A stretch of 5,488 bases of DNA from Comamonas sp. lk (GTDB lineage Bacteria > Pseudomonadota > Gammaproteobacteria > Burkholderiales > Burkholderiaceae_C): positions 1-5,488 of the forward strand of contig CAMDHL010000165.1 of assembly GCA_945898105.1 (NCBI GenBank), written 5' to 3'. The notes below the pieces were generated by a model, which searched no databases, was not told the DNA's origin, and saw nothing but the letters and a program-made list of their open reading frames with translations. Below are positions 1 through 5,488 of the stretch, piece by piece (the stretch's first letter is position 1; each line of letters begins with the position of its first letter). Position numbers and translations under genes: made by a program.

Positions 1-56
1 GGGCGCGAACGTTGCCATATTTACGGAGGCGGCACCCAAAGCGCCGCATAGTCTGC

Positions 57-77
57 GATGCGCCATTGTGGCGCATC
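57..77 (-). terminator. Perfect stem-loop downstream of the TonB receptor gene, possible 3' end signal
   Basis: The arms GATGCGCCA (57-65) and TGGCGCATC (69-77) are exact reverse complements, giving a 9-bp stem with a 3-nt loop. It lies 19 bases beyond the stop codon of the leftward receptor gene, where a transcript end is expected. No T run follows on the minus strand, so it does not fit a standard intrinsic terminator. It could block 3' exonucleases or be an unrelated inverted repeat. A weaker 5-bp stem (29-33 with 43-47) follows. The rest of bases 1-95 shows no gene. Confidence 0.4.
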
Positions 78-95
78 ATGATGACCGTCCTGCGA

Positions 96-2222
96 CTAGC
101 GAAGGGGTACGCTAAGGCTGAGTCCCACCATCCAGTTTTGGGGCATGGCTGGCTCGTAGAACTGCAACGCGCTTTGGTTAACGATAATCGAGCCGACATA
201 GCGCTCATCAGCGATGTTGTTAAGCCGCCCATAAAGTGTCAGTAGTGCTTGGTTCCAGGCCCAACGCTGGCTAAGCGCTAGGTTAAAAACATTGCGCCCA
301 TCAGCCGATTCGGTATTTAAGTCATTGGCGAAAATTCGGCCAGACTGTTGCCATTCCAATGCGACACGCGTCCCATTGGGTGCCTTTTTCCCGGTGCTGA
401 GCGGTTCACTAGACCAGGCTAACTCAGCGAAGGTTGACGCCTGCGGGATTCCAGGTATTTTTTTGCCGGCACTCACTGTTCTGGTGCTGGGTACATTGCT
501 CACAACAAAAATAGAGCTGAACTCCTGCGAGTACTGTGCGTCGATGGACGATGCTGACAGGCTGGCAGAAAAGTGGTTGGCAAATTGTGTATTGAGCGCA
601 AACTCCCAGCCACGGCGCGTTGTCCCCGGTGCATTTTTGAAGGATGTTTGGCCGCCAGAATTGACTGCCGACACAATCTCGTCGGTGGTATCAATTTGGT
701 ACATCGCAAAGTCAAGCCGCGTTTGTCGCAGCGGCGTCCACTTAGCGCCAATCTCATAATGGCGACTCTTGGAGGCATTGAGAAGCGGATTAAAAAGTGG
801 CGTCGGCCTTTGAAGTGACGTTGTCGAATACGCCATCTCTGCCAAGGTCGGACTTTCAAAGCCTTGACCATAATTGGCGTAAAGGTTAAGCGTGTCATCC
901 GCATGCCAAGTAATGCCTAGCACCGGGCTGCTAGCACCGAAATTGGCATTGCCGGAACCATCTATGTTGTCTAGCAAATAATTGTCAGTACTGTTGAATG
1001 AAACATTGCTTTGTCGAAAGCCGCCAACCAGGGAGAATTGTTCCGACACATGTGCGGTCGTTTGCAAGAAAAAGTCGCTGTTTTGCGCCTGGCTGTCTTC
1101 GTCACGCGTCGGTGAGCCAGCAGTCTTTTCCCCTGCCGCGGCAGCACCGCCAGTGCGGCGTTCGGTGGACCTATCAAACTCATAGCCACCAGCCACTTCT
1201 AAAGGCACATCACCCCAATTGAAACGACCGTTGTACTGCAGTCCGGTGCCGTAGTAGGTGCGCCCCAGGTTGACCCAAGTGCCCGCACCTAGTGCGGTGG
1301 CCTGGTACTGCAGGTTTTCGCGTGTACCGTAATAGACCCGCGTAGATATGGAGCTATCAGCATCCAGTACGTATTTTATGGAAGTGCCTAGTTGGCTTTG
1401 CGAGACAATTTTTCGAGTTCCGTTTTTTATGGCATTGGGGCCCGCCTCCGTGGGATCAGCAATAAGTCGATCTTGCTTCAACCCCAAAGGGTCCTGCGCC
1501 AGCGGCATATCAAACTGGTTGAATACCACGTTGACTTTAGTTTGTTCATTAGGCTGAAAGCTCAGCTTGCCGTTGAATTGTTTGCGCTCAGCAGCGCTGT
1601 TGGCGCGGTAGCCGTCGGTAGAGAAAGTGCCATAGTCAGCAACCAGTCCGAAGTCGCCCACGGTATCGGAAAACTGATAGTCGGCGCGGCGCAAGCCATA
1701 AGAGCCAAGGTAGTACTGGTAGTCCACGGTTGGCACTTTGGATGCCTCTTTGGTAAAAGCTTGAATCACGCCGCCGGACGAATTTCCATACAGTTGTGCC
1801 AAGGGACCGCGCAGCACCTCAATGCGGTCGGTGGATGTGAGGCTGACCGAGGATGACTGGCCTTGGCCGTCTGGTGTGGTGGCTGGGATACCGTCAATCA
1901 TGAGGCGGATGCCGCGCACGCCAAAGGCCGAACGGGCGCCAAAGCCGCGGATAGAGATTTGTAAGTCCTGGGCGTAGTTTTGCCGCTCCAGAATGGTCAG
2001 CCCTGGGGCGCGGACAAGGGATTCGGACAAGTTGATCTGTGGGCCACCGCTCTCTATGGCTTGGCGGTCGATGCGCTGGACGGCGGCGGGCGCGTCAAAG
2101 CTACGCATTTCTGCGCGTGATGCGCTGATAACCACATCTTCCAACTGCTGGGCATGGGCTGGCGCAAGGCCGAGAGCCGCGAGCGCTGCCAAATAATAGC
2201 TATGAGATGTAGGTCGCGGCAT
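96..2222 (-). CDS. pqqU: TonB-dependent outer-membrane receptor, PqqU (YncD)-like, probable PQQ importer
   Basis: This 708-residue protein has the length and order of a complete TonB-dependent receptor. It has a Sec-type signal peptide with likely cleavage after AHA at residue 24, a TonB-box-like EDVVISA at 28-34, a plug of about residues 43-155, then a barrel to the C-terminus. From memory of E. coli YncD, the plug shares NLSESL, RQNYAQDLQ, SIRGFG, DGIPAT, PDGQGQ, EVLRGP and LYGN-SGGV. The barrel end shares DEIV, YVGS-IVN-S and YEP. YncD is the PqqU receptor that takes up the cofactor PQQ with TonB energy, so the same cargo is likely here. The start is supported by GGAG nine bases upstream. 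The gene is divergent from a glucose/sorbosone-dehydrogenase-type gene, which fits cofactor supply. The last residue is Arg rather than the terminal aromatic common in barrels. An iron-siderophore receptor is the main alternative, but the YncD-specific motifs argue against it. Confidence 0.85.
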   Translation of the reverse strand: MPRPTSHSYYLAALAALGLAPAHAQQLEDVVISASRAEMRSFDAPAAVQRIDRQAIESGGPQINLSESLVRAPGLTILERQNYAQDLQISIRGFGARSAFGVRGIRLMIDGIPATTPDGQGQSSSVSLTSTDRIEVLRGPLAQLYGNSSGGVIQAFTKEASKVPTVDYQYYLGSYGLRRADYQFSDTVGDFGLVADYGTFSTDGYRANSAAERKQFNGKLSFQPNEQTKVNVVFNQFDMPLAQDPLGLKQDRLIADPTEAGPNAIKNGTRKIVSQSQLGTSIKYVLDADSSISTRVYYGTRENLQYQATALGAGTWVNLGRTYYGTGLQYNGRFNWGDVPLEVAGGYEFDRSTERRTGGAAAAGEKTAGSPTRDEDSQAQNSDFFLQTTAHVSEQFSLVGGFRQSNVSFNSTDNYLLDNIDGSGNANFGASSPVLGITWHADDTLNLYANYGQGFESPTLAEMAYSTTSLQRPTPLFNPLLNASKSRHYEIGAKWTPLRQTRLDFAMYQIDTTDEIVSAVNSGGQTSFKNAPGTTRRGWEFALNTQFANHFSASLSASSIDAQYSQEFSSIFVVSNVPSTRTVSAGKKIPGIPQASTFAELAWSSEPLSTGKKAPNGTRVALEWQQSGRIFANDLNTESADGRNVFNLALSQRWAWNQALLTLYGRLNNIADERYVGSIIVNQSALQFYEPAMPQNWMVGLSLSVPLR

Positions 2223-2231
2223 TGCGTGTTG

Positions 2232-2235
2232 CTCC
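2232..2235 (-). promoter_or_regulatory. Shine-Dalgarno of the PqqU-like gene
   Basis: On the minus strand GGAG lies nine bases before the ATG at 2222-2220. It supports this start, which also leaves a complete signal peptide. Confidence 0.6.
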
Positions 2236-2327
2236 GTAGGGAATAAGGTGCGGGCTGGTGCAGGCCGTCGGCTAGGCCTGCCCGTTGCATGAAGTCGAAG
2301 CCAATTCTAGGGTTGCTGGTCAGAAAA

Positions 2328-2351
2328 CCATTTGAAAATTTTTTCAAATGG
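2328..2351. promoter_or_regulatory. Perfect 24-bp palindrome, candidate operator
   Basis: The arms CCATTTGAAAA (2328-2338) and TTTTCAAATGG (2341-2351) are exact reverse complements around a central TT. This size and symmetry suit a dimeric transcription regulator. The site is about 106 bases from the receptor start and 182 from the dehydrogenase start, so one protein could control both. A hairpin terminator is less likely: there is no T run on the plus strand, only four Ts on the minus strand, and no leftward gene ends here. I cannot name the regulator. Confidence 0.6.
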
Positions 2352-2524
2352 CGACTGAATAAATAGATGAGCCCGGCATGTAAAAACCTAGGGTTTTCAC
2401 TATGGAACAAATTTTCCTAAACCGTAAAGTGTCTACAAGCGCTGCCTGTTTGAGTTTTTCATGCGGGGTTAGGTGCTGCCGGGATGGATGTTTGTGACGG
2501 ACTCGCCCGGATAATTTGACCAAT

Positions 2525-2528
2525 GGAG
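2525..2528 (+). promoter_or_regulatory. Shine-Dalgarno deciding the start of dehydrogenase copy 1
   Basis: GGAG sits five bases before ATG 2534. The same frame is open from a TTG at 2516, but that start would put this ribosome site inside the gene and add six residues (MTNGDT) before the signal peptide. ATG 2534 is therefore preferred. Confidence 0.7.
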
Positions 2529-2533
2529 ATACT

Positions 2534-3856
2534 ATGAATCACATCCTGCACAAGTTAGTGCGCCGTACTGCAACTTCCCTCGCAATCGGTATGGCTTTCA
2601 CTCTGGGAGTCGGAGGTGCCTTTGCCCAGGTTGGCGCCGATGCGTCCAACCTGCAAAAACTGGGCTCATTCAAACGTACCGATACGCCTCCTCCTAAGAA
2701 GTTTACTCAAGGAGGCGTCTACGCCGACAACCTGAAGAAGATGCTGACCAACGTCAAGTTGCCAGATGGCTTCAAGATCGAGTTGTTTGCCATAGCCCCA
2801 GACGCGCGCGCCATAGCGGTCAGCCGTAACACTGCAGCGGTATGGATTAGCACCCGTAAAAATACGGTGTATTTCGCTAATGACCGCGACATGGACGGCG
2901 TAGCCGATACCGTCGAAGATTTCAGCCCTAGCGTGAAGTTCGACATTCCCCATGGCCTGTGCTACACCGACGATGGTTTCTTGTATGTGGTGGAGCGTAA
3001 CCGCGTCATGATGTTCCCTGCGGTGGAGTACTTCACCGAAGGCTCGGACACCGTGGCCTTTGCCGTGGTGAAGCAGGGCGATCTGATTCCTGCCGACGAA
3101 GAGTCGTACAACCACACCGCACGTGCCTGCACGATCGGGCCGGATAACCGCATTTACATCACCCTGGGCCAACCCTTTAACGTGTCCCCACCGGAAAAGC
3201 AAGACTTGTATAAGAAAGTCGGCATCGGCGGCATCGTTAGCTTTAACCGCGATGGCGGCGATCGCAAAGTGGTCTTGACCGGTCTGCGTAACTCTTCCGG
3301 CTTGGCTTTCAACCCCAAGGACAAATCCCTGTGGTGGACAGACAACCAAGTGGACGGTATGGGCGATGAAACGCCTCCCGGTGAGCTGAACAAAGTGCCT
3401 GTGGGTGCCGATGGAAAATTGGCCCACGGCCTATGGTACGGCCATCCCTACTATGGCGGTGGCGATGTTCGCACCGACGACTACAAGGGTAAGCAAATCC
3501 CTAAAGAGATGGCTGACAAATACGTCAAACCGCAAGTGGAGACGATTGCCCATGCCGCTGACCTGGGCATGATGTTCTACACCGGAAACATGTTCCCGGC
3601 CAAGTACAAGAACGCGATCTTCAGCGCCCAGCACGGTTCCTGGAATGCAGTCAAGCCACGTGGTGCCCGTGTGATGGTTACTTACCTGGACGACAAAGGC
3701 AACGCCACCAAGCACGAGCCTTTTGCAGAAGGCTGGATGACCTCTTCGGGCTTCTATCTGGGACGCCCCATGGATGTGCAGCAGTACGTCGATGGCTCTA
3801 TCCTGGTGTCTGACGACAAGGCTGGTGCGGTCTACCGCATCACCTACCAGAAGTAA
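2534..3856 (+). CDS. Exported glucose/sorbosone dehydrogenase-type beta-propeller protein (copy 1), probably PQQ-dependent
   Basis: This 440-residue protein begins with a signal peptide, probably cut after AFAQ near residue 32. Arg10-Arg11 precede the hydrophobic stretch, but a Tat signal is not clear. After a Pro-rich linker the propeller domain starts at LPDGFKIELFA (76-86), the usual opening of the glucose/sorbosone dehydrogenase family. Compared with soluble PQQ glucose dehydrogenase, NHTARACTIGPD (193-204) lines up with the segment holding the catalytic His, giving His194. RNSSGLAF (252-259) lines up with the segment holding the substrate/PQQ Arg, giving Arg252. Residues 117-128 form a canonical EF-hand-like calcium loop (D117, D119, D121, G122, D125, E128). 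GRPMDV and SDDKAGAVYRITY close the domain. Family members oxidise sugars, sorbosone or related aldehydes in the periplasm. The substrate here is unknown, and PQQ use is inferred from family and from the PqqU-like neighbour. The following cytochrome c is the likely electron acceptor. Many proteins of this fold have no proven enzyme activity. Confidence 0.85.
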   Translation: MNHILHKLVRRTATSLAIGMAFTLGVGGAFAQVGADASNLQKLGSFKRTDTPPPKKFTQGGVYADNLKKMLTNVKLPDGFKIELFAIAPDARAIAVSRNTAAVWISTRKNTVYFANDRDMDGVADTVEDFSPSVKFDIPHGLCYTDDGFLYVVERNRVMMFPAVEYFTEGSDTVAFAVVKQGDLIPADEESYNHTARACTIGPDNRIYITLGQPFNVSPPEKQDLYKKVGIGGIVSFNRDGGDRKVVLTGLRNSSGLAFNPKDKSLWWTDNQVDGMGDETPPGELNKVPVGADGKLAHGLWYGHPYYGGGDVRTDDYKGKQIPKEMADKYVKPQVETIAHAADLGMMFYTGNMFPAKYKNAIFSAQHGSWNAVKPRGARVMVTYLDDKGNATKHEPFAEGWMTSSGFYLGRPMDVQQYVDGSILVSDDKAGAVYRITYQK

Positions 3857-3872
3857 TCTTCTGTGATCCTAG

Positions 3873-3904
3873 CGGGCTGGGCGTTTTGTCCGGCCCGTTT
3901 TTTT
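3873..3904 (+). terminator. Intrinsic terminator after dehydrogenase copy 1
   Basis: An 8-bp GC-rich stem pairs CGGGCTGG (3873-3880) with CCGGCCCG (3890-3897), with one G-U pair and a 9-base loop. Seven Ts follow directly at 3898-3904. It begins 16 bases after the stop codon. It should end most copy 1 transcripts before the cytochrome gene, so the cytochrome would depend on read-through or its own promoter. Confidence 0.88.
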
Positions 3905-3931
3905 ATGCAATCCCAATGAGTCATTGAACCT

Positions 3932-4243
3932 ATGAAATTCCTAATTCCCCTGACGCTTGCGGCTGCAATGCTGAGCCAAACCGTTTGGGCGGGAGATGCC
4001 GACGCAGGCAAGGCCAAATCCATGCCTTGTGCTACTTGCCACGGCCTCAATGGCATGTCCACCTTGAATGAAGCGCCTAACCTGGCAGGGCAGCCCTTGA
4101 TTTACCTGATTGAGCAAATGCGCGCCTACCGCAGCGGCAAGCGCCAAAATGAGATCATGAGCATCATGGCAAAGCCCCTTACTAACGGTGATATAGACGA
4201 CCTGGCCGCTTGGTACAGCTCCATCAAAGTCGAAGTAAAGTAG
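3932..4243 (+). CDS. Small exported class I cytochrome c
   Basis: This 103-residue protein has a clear Sec signal peptide ending VWA at residue 20, leaving a mature protein of about 83 residues. One haem c site, C33-A-T-C36-H37, gives two thioether cysteines and the proximal His. The C-terminal stretch MSIMAKPLTNGDIDDLAAWYSS (76-97) is typical of the c4/c553 type, with Met76 or Met79 as likely sixth haem ligand. The length suits a single-haem domain, half of a dihaem cytochrome c4. It should carry electrons in the periplasm, plausibly from the flanking dehydrogenases to the respiratory chain. It lies 75 bases after copy 1, past a strong terminator, with copy 2 downstream. The ribosome site before ATG 3932 is weak. 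The cytochrome call is secure; the partnership is inferred from position. Confidence 0.92.
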   Translation: MKFLIPLTLAAAMLSQTVWAGDADAGKAKSMPCATCHGLNGMSTLNEAPNLAGQPLIYLIEQMRAYRSGKRQNEIMSIMAKPLTNGDIDDLAAWYSSIKVEVK

Positions 4244-4249
4244 CTTTTC

Positions 4250-4273
4250 CCGCCGCGCCGCCGCGCCGCCGCG
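4250..4273. repeat. Three perfect tandem copies of the 8-mer CCGCCGCG
   Basis: Bases 4250-4257, 4258-4265 and 4266-4273 are identical 8-mers, starting seven bases after the cytochrome stop codon. The unit is not a multiple of three, which suits a non-coding tract. It could vary in copy number by slippage. Its last bases are shared with the following hairpin. Confidence 0.85.
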
Positions 4274-4292
4274 CACCAGGTTTGCGGTGCGC
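4271..4292 (+). terminator. GC-rich hairpin after the cytochrome gene
   Basis: GCGCACC (4271-4277) and GGTGCGC (4286-4292) form a perfect 7-bp stem with an 8-base loop, 28 bases after the cytochrome stop codon. No T run follows, so it may be a 3'-protecting structure or a Rho-associated end rather than an intrinsic terminator. Confidence 0.45.
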
Positions 4293-4347
4293 CTGCCTCA
4301 GTCCCCCAGGCCCCGATGGGTCTCATCAGATTTGGGTTGGGACCAAT

Positions 4348-4372
4348 ATTCATGCAGCACATGAATTTTTTT
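4348..4372 (+). terminator. AT-rich hairpin with T run, probable weak intrinsic terminator
   Basis: ATTCATG (4348-4354) and CATGAAT (4360-4366) form a perfect 7-bp stem with loop CAGCA, followed by six more Ts to 4372. Outer GGAC (4340-4343) and GTCC (4374-4377) can extend the pairing. The form fits a terminator for the cytochrome transcript, although the stem is AT-rich. Recognisable homology of copy 2 to copy 1 starts within a few bases of the T run, so the structure lies where the copy 2 leader should be. Confidence 0.5.
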
Positions 4373-4373
4373 A

Positions 4374-5488
4374 GTCCTAACCAAACTAGGTGCCTTCAAG
4401 AAAACCAACACGCCGCCGCCCAAGCGCATTGCGCAAGACCCGGCCTATATCGCCAATCTGAAGAAAACGCTCACCAACGTCAGGATGCCTGACGGATTCA
4501 AGATTGAAGTGTTTGCCATCGTGCCGGACGCGCGTACGATCGCCGTGAGCCGCAATACCGCCGCCGTTTGGGTCGGCACCCGCAAGAACAACGTCTATTT
4601 CGCCAATGACCGCGATATGGACCACGTGGCGGACACCGTGGAAGACTTCAGCCCCAACGTCAAATTTGATATCCCTGCCGGTGTTTGCTACACGCCCGAC
4701 GGGTTTATGTATGTGGTTGAGCGCAATCGCGTCATGATGTTCCCTGCGGTGGAATATTTCACCGAAGGTTCGGACACCGCAGCTTTTGCCGTGGTGAAAC
4801 AGGGCGATCTGATTCCTGTCGAGGAAGAGTCCTACAACCACACCGCACGTGCCTGCGCGATCGGGCCGGATAACCGCCTGTACATCACCATGGGCCAGCC
4901 GTTCAATGTATCGCCGGCTGAAAAAGTGGATATGTACCGCAAAGTGGGTATCGGCTCCATCCTAAGCTTCAACCGCGATGGTGGCGACCGCCAAGTGATT
5001 GCCACCGGCGTGCGCAATTCCTCCGGCTTAGCTTTCAATCCCAAGGATGGCAGCCTTTGGTTCACCGACAACCAGGTGGACGGCATGGGTGACGAAACGC
5101 CTCCCGGCGAGCTGAACAAAATCCCATCGGTGGGCGGCAAGCTAGTAAAAGGTGGTTGGTATGGCCACCCCTACTATGGTGGTGGTGACGTGCGCACCGA
5201 CGACTACAAAGGCAAAACGATCCCTGCCGACATGGCAACTGCCTATGTGAAGCCCCAAGTGGAAACGATCGCCCACGCGGCGGATCTGGGCATGATGTTC
5301 TATACCGGCGACCAGTTTCCCGCCAAGTACAAGAATGCCATCTTCAGCGCGCAGCACGGTTCTTGGAATGCGGTTAAGCCCCGTGGCGCGCGCGTCATGG
5401 TCACTTACCTGGATGACAAAGGCAATGCAGCCAAAAGTGAACCTTTTGCTGAAGGCTGGATGACTCCAGCGGGCTACTACCTGGGCCG
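4374..5488 (+). CDS. Glucose/sorbosone dehydrogenase-type beta-propeller protein (copy 2), no visible start or signal peptide, runs off the window
   Basis: The frame is open for about 371 codons to the window end and matches copy 1 from KLG-FK (copy 1 residue 42) to YLG (residue 410). Identity is about 80-85 % by eye, with one single-codon gap near GGK. About 30 C-terminal residues should lie beyond the edge. The NHTARAC segment with the presumed catalytic His and the RNSSGLAF Arg are kept. Two sites differ: PHG of copy 1 (His140) is PAG here, and Gly at position 6 of the calcium loop is His. The 5' end is odd. An in-frame TGA lies at 4362-4364, no ATG, GTG or TTG follows until ATG 4485 at the propeller opening, and no signal peptide is encoded. 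Removing one T from the seven at 4366-4372 would join ATG 4361 to this frame, but still without a clear leader. It may be a 5'-truncated pseudogene, a frameshift, or an assembly error. The long conserved frame argues for function until recently. Confidence 0.75.

Larger units (their letters stand above)
2223..2533. promoter_or_regulatory. Divergent intergenic control region
   Basis: These 311 bases separate the 5' ends of the PqqU-like receptor and dehydrogenase copy 1, so they must hold promoters for both. On the minus strand TAGAAT (complement of 2304-2309) is a plausible -10 for the receptor. At 17-bp spacing its -35 position would fall at 2327-2332, where the sequence is a poor match (AATGGT), so an activator may be needed. 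That position overlaps the left arm of the palindrome at 2328-2351. The 8-mer CTAGGGTT occurs twice, at 2307-2314 and 2388-2395, and AAAACC/GGTTTT form a small inverted repeat at 2383-2397. I found no convincing sigma70 promoter for copy 1. No credible gene lies here. Confidence 0.5.

Noticed and set aside
12..245. 77-codon plus-strand frame at the window start
   Set aside because: It mostly overlaps the 3' end of the receptor gene in antisense and shows no domain or ribosome site.
2054..2410. 118-codon minus-strand frame that spans the receptor start and the intergenic region
   Set aside because: It overlaps the receptor's signal peptide and plug in another frame, its product has no recognisable domain, and the receptor frame is clearly the coding one.
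2516..2533. TTG start giving a 446-residue form of copy 1
   Set aside because: It would place the GGAG ribosome site inside the gene. ATG 2534 has the proper spacing and begins a normal signal peptide.
2534..2632. Tat signal in copy 1 (Arg10-Arg11)
   Set aside because: The residues after the Arg pair do not match the usual Tat motif well, so a Sec leader is equally or more likely.
2666..3427. 253-codon minus-strand frame opposite dehydrogenase copy 1
   Set aside because: It is antisense to a well-supported gene, and a similar antisense frame (4386-4841) recurs opposite copy 2. Both are mirror images produced by codon use, not separate genes.
4250..4273. Tandem repeat considered as a CRISPR array or iteron
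   Set aside because: The 8-base units abut with no spacers, and no cas or replication gene is present.
4361..4489. Short plus-strand frame from ATG 4361 in the present sequence
   Set aside because: It ends at about 4489 in a frame different from copy 2, and its product is an out-of-frame reading of the homologous region.

Overview
The window looks like a chromosomal segment of a Gram-negative proteobacterium, probably a betaproteobacterium of the Burkholderiales. This rests on the overall style of the proteins (an outer-membrane TonB receptor, exported propeller dehydrogenases, a small c-type cytochrome) and moderate-to-high GC. The genus is not determined by anything I can see.

Layout. Bases 1-95 are non-coding and contain a perfect stem-loop. 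Bases 96-2222 (minus strand) encode a complete TonB-dependent outer-membrane receptor. Its plug and C-terminus resemble E. coli YncD, now called PqqU, the receptor for pyrroloquinoline quinone (PQQ). Bases 2223-2533 are a divergent intergenic region carrying a perfect 24-bp palindrome, a good operator candidate. Bases 2534-3856 (plus strand) encode a secreted glucose/sorbosone-dehydrogenase-type beta-propeller protein, called copy 1 here. A strong intrinsic terminator follows. Bases 3932-4243 encode a small exported class I cytochrome c. Bases 4244-4373 are intergenic, with a triplicated 8-mer, a GC-rich hairpin and an AT-rich hairpin followed by a T run. From about 4374 to the window end runs a close paralogue of the dehydrogenase, copy 2. 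It is about 80-85 % identical to copy 1 by eye, lacks a visible start codon and signal peptide, and continues past the window.

Working model. The propeller proteins belong to a superfamily whose best-studied enzymes use PQQ and Ca2+ and oxidise sugars or alcohols in the periplasm. The cytochrome is a natural electron acceptor. The divergent PqqU-like receptor would bring exogenous PQQ across the outer membrane straight to the compartment where the apo-enzyme waits. No PQQ biosynthesis gene is visible, so the locus reads as a possible cofactor-scavenging and periplasmic oxidation module. Receptor identity and domain families are well supported. PQQ use by these particular propellers and the sugar substrate are inference.
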